Source: Phenylobacterium soli | GTDB taxonomy: Bacteria > Pseudomonadota > Alphaproteobacteria > Caulobacterales > Caulobacteraceae | Reading direction: 5' to 3' | DNA length: 64,000 nt | Assembly: GCF_003254475.1 (NCBI RefSeq) | Contig: NZ_QFYQ01000001.1 | Location: forward strand, 1,736,001-1,800,000 | Part shown: one piece after another, positions 44,013 through 52,338 of the stretch | How positions within the stretch are numbered: position 1 is the stretch's first letter | Layout of the letters: each line of letters starts with the position of its first letter | Notes under the pieces: generated by a model | What the model saw: only the letters and a program-made list of their open reading frames with translations | Databases searched by the model: none | Told to the model about the DNA's origin: nothing | Translations under genes and position numbers: made by a program

Positions 44013-45193
44013 GGGTTCGGCCTCGCGGCTTGGGCTTGCGGTTGGGCCGGCTCGGGCGCGGCGGCGGGCGGCGCAGGGGCCGGCGCGGGCGCCGGGGCGT
44101 TGCGCGGCTGGAATACGTCCGGCGGCAGGATGATCGGGGCGGTGGTCCCCTTGCCGGAGACGACCACCTTGTTCGAGTGGGCGAGCACGCGCTCCATGGT
44201 CTCCAGGTAGAGCCGCTCGCGGGTGACGCCCGGCGCCCGGCGGTACTCGCCGAGGATCTGGCTGAAGCGGGAGGCCTCGCCGTAGGCGTCGCGGACGCTC
44301 TGCTCGCGGTAGCCCTGGGCCGACTGGACGATCTTGGCCGCGTCGCCCTTGGCCTCGTTGACCACCCGGTTGCGGTAGGTGTTGGCCTCGTTGACCGCGC
44401 TGTCGGCGTCCTGCTGGGCGTTGCTCACGTCCCGGAAGGCGGCGACCACGTCCGGCGGGGGGTTGGACGAGCGGATCTGCACCTCGACGATGGAGACGCC
44501 GGCGCCCCAGGAATCGAGGGTGCGCTGCATCAGCTCGGCCGCCTGCTGCTGCACCTGGCCGCGACCCGTGGTGAGGATCGGCTGCAGGGGCGTCTTGCCG
44601 ACCACCTCGCGCATGGCGCTCTCGGCGACGGCCTTCACGGCCTCTTCCGGATTGCGGGTGGAGAAGACGTAGCGGGCCGCGTCGTTGATCCGCCAGGTGA
44701 CGCTGAAGTTCAGGTTCACGATGTTCTCGTCGCCGGTGAGCATCAGGCTCTCCTCCGGCGTGTCCGCATTCCCGCCGGCGCCGCCGACGTCGATCCGGTT
44801 GAGGGTCGTGACCGGAACCTTCTCGACCCGCTCGATGGGGGCGGGGAGATGATAGCGCAGGCCCGGTCCTTCGGAGCGCGAATAGGCGCCGAAGGTGGTG
44901 ACCACCGCCTGCTCGTTGGGCTGGACCACATAGAGGCCGCTGAGCGCCCAGAGGGCGAGGACGCCGCCGGCGATGGCCACCGCCGCGCCGGGCCGCAGGC
45001 CACGGCCCGGGCCGCCGCCGAACACGCCACCGACCCGGCGGCGCAGGCGCTCGAAGGCGTCGTCGAACTCGGGGCCGCCGCCATTCCGCGGGCCTTGCGG
45101 GCCGCCTTGCGGGCGCTGGGGCCGGTCGCGGCGATCGTCGTCCGGCGGAGGCGAACCCCAGGGGCCGGGATTGGCGTTGTCGTTCCAGGGCAT
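44009..45193 (-). CDS. hflK: HflK, SPFH-domain partner of FtsH
   Basis: From the ATG at 45193 there are 394 residues: a Gly/Pro/Asp-rich cytoplasmic N-terminus (1-75), one membrane segment (about 80-98), the SPFH domain (YVVQPNEQAVVTTFG), a coiled-coil (NAQQDADSAVNEANTYRNRV in part) and a Pro/Ala-rich C-terminal tail. This matches HflK. The gene heads the hflK-hflC operon and is divergent from mrp with 118 bp between starts. The frame is open far upstream but without plausible coding sequence. Confidence 0.95.
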   Translation of the reverse strand: MPWNDNANPGPWGSPPPDDDRRDRPQRPQGGPQGPRNGGGPEFDDAFERLRRRVGGVFGGGPGRGLRPGAAVAIAGGVLALWALSGLYVVQPNEQAVVTTFGAYSRSEGPGLRYHLPAPIERVEKVPVTTLNRIDVGGAGGNADTPEESLMLTGDENIVNLNFSVTWRINDAARYVFSTRNPEEAVKAVAESAMREVVGKTPLQPILTTGRGQVQQQAAELMQRTLDSWGAGVSIVEVQIRSSNPPPDVVAAFRDVSNAQQDADSAVNEANTYRNRVVNEAKGDAAKIVQSAQGYREQSVRDAYGEASRFSQILGEYRRAPGVTRERLYLETMERVLAHSNKVVVSGKGTTAPIILPPDVFQPRNAPAPAPAPAPPAAAPEPAQPQAQAARPNP

Positions 45194-45311
45194 CAGGCGA
45201 GGCGCGACTTGGTCAAGCAGAACTCCCGGCGCGCCCGGACAGGGGACTTGTAAACCGGCGCAACCAGCCGGATATGAGACCCCTTTTTCGGCAACGCAAG
45301 CCAAAGGCGAC

Positions 45312-46424
45312 ATGAGCGAACCGGCCGTTCCCGACCGCGCCGCCGTCCTGGCGGCCCTCGACGAGGTGAAGGATCCGAAATCGGGCCAGGGCCTGAGCTC
45401 GGCCGGACTGGTGCGCGGGCTCGTCCTGCGGGCCGGCCGCGTGGCCTTCATGCTGGAAGTCCCCCCCGCCGACGTGGAGCTCTACCGGCCGGTGCGCGAG
45501 GCCGCCGAGCGGGCCCTGGCGTCGGTGGCCGATGTGGCGACCGCCCAGGTGGTGCTGACCGCCGAAGGGCCGCCCGCGCCGCCGCTCCGCACCTCGCCCA
45601 GCCCCGCCGCCCGGCGCGCCCGGGTGGCCGAGGACCCGCAGGCGCGGCTCGGCAACATGCCCGAGGCGACGCGGCCGGATCACGTGCGGAAGGTCATCGC
45701 GGTGGCCAGCGGCAAGGGCGGGGTCGGCAAGTCCACGGTGGCGGTGAACCTCGCCGCGGCCTTCGCCAAGCTGGGCCTGAAGGCCGGCCTGCTAGACGCC
45801 GACGTCTATGGCCCCTCGGCCCCGACGATGATGGGGATCACCGACGAGCCGACCTTCGACGCCGAGAAGCGGCTGATCCCGCTCGAGGCCTTCGGGGTGA
45901 AGGTCATGTCGATCGGCTTCATCGTCGAGGAGGGCGACGCCGCCATCTGGCGCGGGCCGATGGCCACCTCGGCCCTGCGGACGATGATGAACAGCGTCTG
46001 GGGCACGGCGGCCGAGCCGCTGGACGTGCTGGTGGTCGACCTGCCGCCGGGCACCGGGGATATCCAGCTGACCCTCGTCCAGCGCATGAAGCTCGACGGG
46101 GTGGTGATCGTCTCGACGCCGCAGGAGATCGCGCTGGTGGACGCGCGCCGGGCGGCGACCATGTTCAAGAAGACGGGCGCGCCGATCCTCGGCGTGGTCG
46201 AGAACATGGCGTTCTATGCGGACGCCACCGGCGCGAAGATCCCGATCTTCGGCGAGGGCGGGGCGGCGAGGGAGGCCGCGGCCCTGGGCGTGCCGCTGCT
46301 GGCGGAGATCCCGATCGAGGTCGCGCTCCGCGAGGCCTGCGACCAGGGCCGGCCGCTGGCTGCGACGGCGCCCGAGAGCGCCGCCGCGAAAGCCTTCCTC
46401 GAGATGGCGCGGAAGCTCGCCTGA
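45312..46424 (+). CDS. mrp: Mrp/NBP35-family ATPase, iron-sulfur cluster carrier
   Basis: P-loop ATPase thought to carry Fe-S clusters to apoproteins. Of 370 residues, an N-terminal MIP18-like domain (1-95) is followed by the ATPase domain with deviant Walker A SGKGGVGKST, DADVYGPSAPTMMG and VDLPPGTGDIQLTL. The CxxC pair that binds the bridging cluster in E. coli Mrp is absent: the segment after ENMAFY reads ADATGAKIPIFG. This variation occurs in other alphaproteobacterial Mrp proteins as I recall, and makes the cluster-binding role uncertain. Divergent from hflK; nearly abuts the MFS gene end. Confidence 0.9.
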   Translation: MSEPAVPDRAAVLAALDEVKDPKSGQGLSSAGLVRGLVLRAGRVAFMLEVPPADVELYRPVREAAERALASVADVATAQVVLTAEGPPAPPLRTSPSPAARRARVAEDPQARLGNMPEATRPDHVRKVIAVASGKGGVGKSTVAVNLAAAFAKLGLKAGLLDADVYGPSAPTMMGITDEPTFDAEKRLIPLEAFGVKVMSIGFIVEEGDAAIWRGPMATSALRTMMNSVWGTAAEPLDVLVVDLPPGTGDIQLTLVQRMKLDGVVIVSTPQEIALVDARRAATMFKKTGAPILGVVENMAFYADATGAKIPIFGEGGAAREAAALGVPLLAEIPIEVALREACDQGRPLAATAPESAAAKAFLEMARKLA

Positions 46425-46425
46425 T

Positions 46426-47847
46426 CTACTCGGCGGCGGGAGCAACGTTCTCGCCGGCCCCGACCAGCCCCTCCTGGGCCGAGTCGAAGTCGCGGGATTC
46501 CATCTCGTCGAGGGCGGCGCGGATCTCGCTTTGCCGCTGGGCGTCCAGCTTGTAGCCGATCAGGCAGACGGCCCCGATGACCACCAGGAGGATGGGCGCG
46601 AAGACGTAGCACATCTCCAGCCCGCGGATCGCCTCGGGTGTGTTGGCCGCTCCGGGCTTGGGATCGAAGCCGACCAGGTCGAGGATCGGATAAATGATGG
46701 CCACGGCGACCGAGGAGCCGAACTTCTGGGTCATGGTCACCAGGGCGTAGAGAACGCCGGCGCGTTCCTGGCCGGTGTTCAGCCGCAGCTCGTCGGCCAC
46801 GTCGGCGACCATGGCGCGGACCAGCACGACGAAGGCCGAGCCGCAGAAGCCGACCGAGAACATGCTCAGGAAGGTGGGCCAGAAAAGCCCGGCCGGGACC
46901 AGCATCAGGATCGTCTGGGTGATGGCGTAGCCGACAGCCGCGAGCTGAACCGTGCGGTGCTTGCCGAGCCGCTGGGCGACGCGGCCCCACAGCGGCGCGC
47001 CGATCATGCCGGCGCCGGTGTAGGGGATCAGCAGCAGGCTGACCGCCGCCAGGCTGAAGCCCTTCGATTCATGGAAGAAGAAGAGATAGATCGGTGCGCT
47101 GGCGCCCGGGCCGAGGGCCAGGAACAGGTCGGCGCCGATGAGCCGCAGCATCGACTTGTTGGAGACGATGGCGAGGTAGTCCTTGAGGCTGGTCCGCTGC
47201 TTATGCGCCAGAGGGGCCAGGCGCTCGGGCGTGGAGACCACCGCGGCCAGGACGGTGACCGTGCTGACCAGGATCATCACCCACCCGAGCACCGACATGC
47301 TGCCCGGGTCGGCCGGCTTGATCGCGCCGTGGGTCAGGATCGGCGTGGCCTGCAACATGGAGGAGGCGAGCACGCCGACGCCCAGCATCCAGCCGAACAT
47401 CCGAGAACGCTCGTGGTAGTCGCCGCTGAGCGCCGCCGCCCACGCCGAGTGCGCCAGCACCAGCATGGAGTAGGCGACGTAGAGCAGGATGTACCAGGTG
47501 AAGAGATAGCCGAGATCGGCGTCCGCCGGCGGGTTGAACACCTGGTAGAGCGAGATCCAGAGGACCGGGAGGGCCGCCAGGAACCAGGGCCGGTAGCGTC
47601 CGGCGGGCGTCCGGGTCTTGTCCATCACCCAGCCGAGGAGAAGGTCGACCCCGAGGTCGGTAAGGCGGACCATGCCGATGGTGGCGCCGACGGCGGTGAG
47701 GGTGGTGCCCAGCTTGCCGGCGTAGAACGGCGGCAGGTAGACGCCCATCATGGTCGCCATCAGGGCGGCCGGCACGCTGCCGAGCGAGAAGGCCAAAAGT
47801 CGTGGAAGCGGCAGCCGGCCGCGGGGCGCGGCGCTGGAATGAGTCAC
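46426..47847 (-). CDS. MFS transporter, glycoside-pentoside-hexuronide symporter type (first of a pair)
   Basis: A 473-residue, 12-segment major facilitator resembling the MelB/GPH sugar-cation symporters: conserved DLGVDLLLGWVMDKT in segment 2-loop-3 and YRPWFLAALPVLWIS after it. The GTG start is preceded by GAGGAG at seven bases. A near-identical-length paralogue lies immediately upstream on the same strand (47986-49407), so this is a tandem duplication that has diverged considerably. Substrate unknown; no glycosidase gene is nearby. Confidence 0.85.
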   Translation of the reverse strand: MTHSSAAPRGRLPLPRLLAFSLGSVPAALMATMMGVYLPPFYAGKLGTTLTAVGATIGMVRLTDLGVDLLLGWVMDKTRTPAGRYRPWFLAALPVLWISLYQVFNPPADADLGYLFTWYILLYVAYSMLVLAHSAWAAALSGDYHERSRMFGWMLGVGVLASSMLQATPILTHGAIKPADPGSMSVLGWVMILVSTVTVLAAVVSTPERLAPLAHKQRTSLKDYLAIVSNKSMLRLIGADLFLALGPGASAPIYLFFFHESKGFSLAAVSLLLIPYTGAGMIGAPLWGRVAQRLGKHRTVQLAAVGYAITQTILMLVPAGLFWPTFLSMFSVGFCGSAFVVLVRAMVADVADELRLNTGQERAGVLYALVTMTQKFGSSVAVAIIYPILDLVGFDPKPGAANTPEAIRGLEMCYVFAPILLVVIGAVCLIGYKLDAQRQSEIRAALDEMESRDFDSAQEGLVGAGENVAPAAE

Positions 47848-47985
47848 GGACGTCTCCTCAAAGTATCAATCGGGCGCCCTCTGATGGGGCGCTAATACCG
47901 AGAGGGAAGCGCGGCCTGCCGCGCCGCGCAAGAGCTTTCCGTCAGGTCAAATCGCCCGTGGCCGCGGGTGTGGCCGCTTGGCGGC

Positions 47986-49407
47986 TCAGGAGGCGGTGGC
48001 CTTGATCTCCACCGGGTCGGTGGCGGGCGGGCCGAAGGGCGGCTCGGCGTAGAGGGCGTCGCGCTCCTCGAGCGCCTTGCGGATCTCGGCGTGGCGCTCG
48101 GAGGTGAGGCGGTATCCAATGAAGCAGGCGCCGGCGATCATCACGAAGACGATCGGTCCGATGATGTAGGCGAGCTCCAGGCCGTGGATAGCGTCGGCCG
48201 TGTTGTGGGCGCCTTCCTTGGCGTTGTAGCCGACCGCGGTGAGCGCAAAGTTGAAGGTCAGGATGATGGCGCCGGCCTGGGCCAGTTTGCTGGTGCCGTT
48301 GGTCAGGGCGTAGACCAGCCCCATCCACTCGCGGCCGCTCTCCAGGCGCAGCTCGTCGGCGATGTCGCCGGCCAGGGCGCGGATCATCACGGTGAAGCCC
48401 GCCTGCATGGCGCCGACCACGAACATGCCCGGCGCGAAGGCGGCGAAGTTCCCGGCCGGCAGGAACGGCACCAGGATCAGGCCCAGGGAGTAGACCGTCG
48501 TGTTGAGCATCAGGGCGCGGTGCTTGCCGATGCGGTTGGCGATGAAGGCGGTGAACGGCGCGCCGACGAAGCCGGCGGCGATGTAGATGGCCAGCAGCAG
48601 GTTGGCCGGACCGGTGCCGAAGCCGCGGCTGTCGCGGAAATAGAACAGGTAGAGCGCGGCCATCCACCCGGGGCCGAGGGTCACGCAGAGGTCGGCGAGC
48701 AGCAGGCGCAGCACGTTCGGGCGCGTCAGCAGGCCCAGGTAGTCGGAGATCTTGAAGCTGAGCGGATGCTCCTTGCGGATCCGCTCCTTGGTGCTGCCGA
48801 GCACCAGGGCGGCGGCCAGCGGCACGCCGCCGATGATGAACCAGATCATCGCCTGGACGCCCTGCGCGTCGCTGAACTTCAGGGAGGTCATGACCACCGG
48901 GATCAGCAGCACCGCCACCGCGCCGGCGACACCCAGGCCGCCGATGGCGCCGAAGATGCGCGACCGCTCGTGATAGGTGCGGCTGAGGGTGCCGCCCCAG
49001 GCCAGGTGGCTGAGGTACATGCCGGAGTAGCCCATGTACATGGCCAGCAGCCAGGTGAAGAGGTAGCCGAGGCCGACGCCCTCCGGCGACTGCATCAGCA
49101 TGTAGAGGGCGAGCATCAGGACCGGCGCGCCGAGCGCCATCCAGAAGCGGTAGCGGCCGAACCGGGTCTTGGTCTTGTCCATGACGACGCCGAGCACGGC
49201 GTCGAGCGGAATGTCGACCAGGCGGACGAGGGCGAAGGCTGTGCCGACGGTGGCCAGGGACAGCCCGATGTGGCTCGCGAAATAGCGGGGCAGGTGGACC
49301 GAGAGCGCCAGCTGCAGGGCGGCGATGGGAATGCTCGCGCTGGCGAAGGCCAGGACGGAGGCCAGGCCGAGCGAGTCGGACGTCTGGGGGGTTTTAGCCT
49401 TCGACAA
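47986..49407 (-). CDS. MFS transporter, glycoside-pentoside-hexuronide symporter type (second of a pair)
   Basis: A paralogue of the next gene downstream, also 473 residues with 12 segments. The matching motif here is DIPLDAVLGVVMDKTKTRFGRYRFW (in part), and both share HLAWGGTLS/HSAWAAALS, SRIFG/SRMFG and LRLESGREWMGLVYAL/LRLNTGQERAGVLYAL patterns. It starts with TTG, preceded by GGAG. The 138 bp between the two genes hold a weak hairpin (47874-47892) without a T run, so they may be co-transcribed. Substrate unknown. Confidence 0.85.
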   Translation of the reverse strand: MSKAKTPQTSDSLGLASVLAFASASIPIAALQLALSVHLPRYFASHIGLSLATVGTAFALVRLVDIPLDAVLGVVMDKTKTRFGRYRFWMALGAPVLMLALYMLMQSPEGVGLGYLFTWLLAMYMGYSGMYLSHLAWGGTLSRTYHERSRIFGAIGGLGVAGAVAVLLIPVVMTSLKFSDAQGVQAMIWFIIGGVPLAAALVLGSTKERIRKEHPLSFKISDYLGLLTRPNVLRLLLADLCVTLGPGWMAALYLFYFRDSRGFGTGPANLLLAIYIAAGFVGAPFTAFIANRIGKHRALMLNTTVYSLGLILVPFLPAGNFAAFAPGMFVVGAMQAGFTVMIRALAGDIADELRLESGREWMGLVYALTNGTSKLAQAGAIILTFNFALTAVGYNAKEGAHNTADAIHGLELAYIIGPIVFVMIAGACFIGYRLTSERHAEIRKALEERDALYAEPPFGPPATDPVEIKATAS

Positions 49408-49522
49408 GGGCGCGTCTCCTGCAACTCGCCGGGCCTCTGGCGGACCCGGTCGGGGTCCAACTTACGCGCGATCACTTATTCCGAGGCAAGTGGATTTCGC
49501 GCACCGCGGTCATGCAAAAACA

Positions 49523-49547
49523 AAGGGGCGGCCATCGGCCGCCCCTT
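49523..49547 (-). terminator. Terminator of the short-chain dehydrogenase gene
   Basis: AAGGGGCGGCC (49523-49533) and GGCCGCCCCTT (49537-49547) form a perfect 11-bp stem with a 3-base loop; the minus strand continues TTGTTTTTGC. It lies 25 bp after the stop at 49573. Confidence 0.9.
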
Positions 49548-49572
49548 CGCAATTCACCTCTGGTTGAGCGGC

Positions 49573-50478
49573 TCAGCCGCCCTGCATCTTGCGGAAGAAC
49601 TTCTGGGTCTGCTCGCCGCCGGCGTTGTAGGCCTTCTGGCCTTCCGGATCGACGATCTTGGACCAGCTGTCGCGGACCTCTTCCACCGACAGGCCGCCGG
49701 CGCCCAGGTAGACGCCCTCGGTCTCGACGATGCGCGCGCAGGCGAAGGCGCCGGCGCCGGCGGTGAGCACCACGCCGGTCGGAGCCTCTTCCGAGCACAG
49801 GAAGACGACGCCCGGCGTGACGAACTCGGGCTTCAGGCGCTCGAGGATCTCCGGCGGCATCAGGTTCTCGGTCATCCGGGTCGCGGCCACCGGGCTGATG
49901 GCGTTGACGTGGATGTTGTTCTTCTGACCTTCGAGCTTCAGGGAGTTCATGAAGCCCACGAGGCCGAGCTTGGCCGCGCCGTAGTTCGACTGGCCGAAGT
50001 TGCCGTAGAGGCCCGTCGAGGAGGTGGTGACCACGATGCGCCCGTAGTTCTGGTTGCGCATGATCTCCCAGACCGCCTTGGCCGGCTTCACCGTGCCCAT
50101 CAGGTGGACGTCGACCACGAACGCGAAGTCGGGGATCTCCATCTTGGAGAAGGTCTTGTCGCGGAGCACGCCGGCGTTGGCGACCAGGATGTCGATCCGG
50201 CCCCAGGCGTCCATGGCGTCCTTGACCATGCGGGCGACGCCGGCGTCGTCGGTCACCGACGAACCGTTGGCGATGGCTTCGCCGCCGAGCGCCTTGATCT
50301 CGTCGACCACCTTGTTGGCGGCGTCCGAGCCGCCGCCCGAGCCGTCGACCGAGCCGCCGAGGTCGTTGACCACGACCTTCGCGCCGCGGCGGGCGAGTTC
50401 GAGTGCGTGCTGACGGCCCAGGCCGCCGCCCGCGCCGGTGACGATGGCCACTTTGCCGTCGAAGCGGATGTCCGCCAT
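49573..50478 (-). CDS. Short-chain dehydrogenase, (3R)-hydroxyacyl-CoA dehydrogenase type
   Basis: A 301-residue SDR. The NAD-binding TGAGGGLGRQHALELARRGA and the extended VNDLGGSVDGSGGG loop are typical of the dehydrogenase domain of peroxisomal multifunctional enzyme type 2; NANAG-like VANAGVLRD and the catalytic TTSSTGLYGNFGQSNYGAAK segment (Ser, Tyr, Lys) follow. The 35-residue C-terminal tail (DSWSKIVDPEGQKAYNAGG) also occurs in that group. It would oxidise a (3R)-hydroxyacyl-CoA in a fatty-acid or sterol-like pathway; the exact substrate is open. Single gene with its own terminator. Confidence 0.87.
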   Translation of the reverse strand: MADIRFDGKVAIVTGAGGGLGRQHALELARRGAKVVVNDLGGSVDGSGGGSDAANKVVDEIKALGGEAIANGSSVTDDAGVARMVKDAMDAWGRIDILVANAGVLRDKTFSKMEIPDFAFVVDVHLMGTVKPAKAVWEIMRNQNYGRIVVTTSSTGLYGNFGQSNYGAAKLGLVGFMNSLKLEGQKNNIHVNAISPVAATRMTENLMPPEILERLKPEFVTPGVVFLCSEEAPTGVVLTAGAGAFACARIVETEGVYLGAGGLSVEEVRDSWSKIVDPEGQKAYNAGGEQTQKFFRKMQGG

Positions 50479-50559
50479 GAGGATCCCCTTGTCTTGATCG
50501 GGTGTTCGGATGCGGCGCGCGTTGTGCGGCGCGGCAAAGGCCCCGTCAAGCGGACCCGA

Positions 50560-50579
50560 CGGAAGGCTTGGCCCTTCCG
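50560..50579 (-). terminator. Hairpin downstream of the HlyD-type gene
   Basis: CGGAAGG (50560-50566) and CCTTCCG (50573-50579) form a 7-bp stem with a 6-base loop, 24 bp after the adaptor gene's stop on the minus strand. There is no T run, so termination is uncertain. Confidence 0.35.
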
Positions 50580-50602
50580 CCGGCGCCGGGATCTCGCCTG
50601 GT

Positions 50603-51577
50603 TCAGCCCTGGGGAACGGCCGTCGCCGCCGCCTGCTGCTGGCCGCGCATGAACTTCACGAGCACGCGCTGGCCGATCAGGAACGGCGCGCCGTCGGCGG
50701 ACACCACCACCTCGACCACCCGCTCGTCCGACCGCTCGGTGGGATCGTCCGACTGCAGCTTGCGGGCGCCGAACACCGGCGCCTGGCGGATCACCTTGCC
50801 GGCGTAGGTCCGGCCAGGGTCGGCTTCCGGCGACATCTGCACGGTCTGGCCGACGGCGACATTGGGCAAGGCGCCTTCGGAGATCTCGGCGCGGACGATG
50901 CGGGCGGCGCGGGGCTCGAGGTCGAACATGTTGGAGACGTTGAGGGTCGAGGCGCCGGCGCCGGGGTTGGCGTAGCGGCGGACGATTTTGCCGTCGACCG
51001 GCGCGCGGATGACCGTGAGCTCCTGGTTGTAGCGGGCCTGGGCGAGCTTGGCCTGGGCCGTGCCGATCAGGGCCGCCTGGGCGTCGAGATTCGCCTGGGC
51101 CTGGCGCACGGCGTCGTGGGCGGCGTCGAGCTTCTGGCCGGCGACGAAGTTGGAAGAGACCAGACGCTGCAGGCGAGCCTCCTCGCGCTGGGCGGTGGCG
51201 AGCTGGACCTTCAGCAGCTCGACCTGGGCGCGGGCCTGGTTGAGCTCGGCGGCGGCGCTCTGGGCGGCGAGGCGCGGCTCGTCGTCCTCCAGGCGGGCGA
51301 GCACCTGGCCCCTGGCGACGTCCTGGCCCTCCTGGACGAGCACCTCGCGGACTACGCCGGAGGTGCGGGCGGCCACCTGGATGATGCCGCCTTCCACGTC
51401 GGCCTTGCCGTTGGACACGGCGACGTAGGGGCTCTTGGGCGCGGCCGCCGCCGCGACCTTGGCGGCTTCCGCCTTCTTGGCGTTGGCCTTGGACGACATG
51501 AACACGAAGCCGCCGCCGCCGAGCACCAGCACGGCGACGAGGATCCAGACGATGCGGTTCTTCAGGAGCGCGGGCAT
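50603..51577 (-). CDS. HlyD-family periplasmic adaptor of an ABC exporter (DevB-like)
   Basis: Membrane-fusion protein linking an ABC exporter to an outer-membrane channel. The 324-residue product has one N-terminal membrane segment (about 9-26), a lipoyl-like half (EVLVQEGQDVARGQVLARL), a coiled-coil hairpin (ELNQARAQVELLKVQLATAQ) and a beta-barrel part (VRAEISEGALPNVAVGQTV). It starts 5 bp after the ATPase gene's stop, as third gene of the operon permease-ATPase-adaptor, the DevBCA set. No TolC-type gene is in the window. Confidence 0.9.
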   Translation of the reverse strand: MPALLKNRIVWILVAVLVLGGGGFVFMSSKANAKKAEAAKVAAAAAPKSPYVAVSNGKADVEGGIIQVAARTSGVVREVLVQEGQDVARGQVLARLEDDEPRLAAQSAAAELNQARAQVELLKVQLATAQREEARLQRLVSSNFVAGQKLDAAHDAVRQAQANLDAQAALIGTAQAKLAQARYNQELTVIRAPVDGKIVRRYANPGAGASTLNVSNMFDLEPRAARIVRAEISEGALPNVAVGQTVQMSPEADPGRTYAGKVIRQAPVFGARKLQSDDPTERSDERVVEVVVSADGAPFLIGQRVLVKFMRGQQQAAATAVPQG

Positions 51578-51582
51578 TTGCT

Positions 51583-52338
51583 TCAGGCCTCGATGAGCGC
51601 GGGTTGGGCGGGGACGGGGTTCGCGGAGCCGACGGGCGCGGCGTGCGCGGTGCGCGCGTCGCTGAGGATCCGGCCGTCCTCGATGTGGATGACGCGGTCG
51701 GCGTAGGCTTCGAGCCGCGGGTCGTGGGTGACGCAGATGACGGCGGCGCCGTGCTGCTTGGCGGCGCGCTGCAGGAGCTTGACGATCACCTGGCCGGTCT
51801 CGCCGTCGAGCGCGCTGGTCGGCTCGTCGGCGAACAGCAGCTGCGGCTCCTTGGCGAGGGCGCGGGCGATGGCCACGCGCTGCTTCTCACCGCCGGACAT
51901 CTCCGAGGGGCGCTGGCGCAGGCGGTGGGTGAGGCCGACCTCGTCGAGGGCGATCTCGGCCCGGCGGCGGGCCTCGGCGCGCGACAGGCCCTTGTACTTC
52001 AGGATCAGCGCCACCTGGTCGAGGGCGTTGAGCGAGGAGAACAGGTTGAAGCCCTGGAAGATGAAGCCGCAGTGGTCGAGCCGGAAGCGGTCGATCTTGC
52101 CCGGGCGATAGCTCCAGAGGTCGTGGCCCATGGCGGTGACGCCGCCCTGGTCGGGCTTCAACAGGCCCGAGAGGCAGGCGACCAGGGTCGACTTGCCCGA
52201 GCCCGAGGGGCCCATGACCATGGTGACGTCGCCGTGGCGGGCGTCGAAGTCGACGTTCTTGAGCACCTCGATGTGGGTGCGGCCGGTCTTGAAGCGCTTG
52301 GTGAGGCCGGTGGCGGCGATCGCGGTTTGATGGCTCAT
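51583..52338 (-). CDS. ABC transporter ATPase (DevA/LolD-like)
   Basis: A 251-residue ATPase of the MacB/LolD/DevA group: Walker A GPSGSGKST, Q-loop IFQGFNLFSSL, signature MSGGEKQRVAIARAL, Walker B LLFADEPTSALD and H-loop VTHD. The start at 52338 overlaps the permease stop (ATGA). It powers the FtsX-like permease encoded upstream, acting with the HlyD-type adaptor downstream; DevBCA systems export glycolipids in cyanobacteria and unknown cargo elsewhere. Confidence 0.94.
   Translation of the reverse strand: MSHQTAIAATGLTKRFKTGRTHIEVLKNVDFDARHGDVTMVMGPSGSGKSTLVACLSGLLKPDQGGVTAMGHDLWSYRPGKIDRFRLDHCGFIFQGFNLFSSLNALDQVALILKYKGLSRAEARRRAEIALDEVGLTHRLRQRPSEMSGGEKQRVAIARALAKEPQLLFADEPTSALDGETGQVIVKLLQRAAKQHGAAVICVTHDPRLEAYADRVIHIEDGRILSDARTAHAAPVGSANPVPAQPALIEA

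Noticed and set aside
47874-47892. Hairpin GCGCCC/GGGCGC between the two MFS genes as a terminator
   Set aside because: Six-bp stem with no T run on either strand; the two genes may be one transcript.
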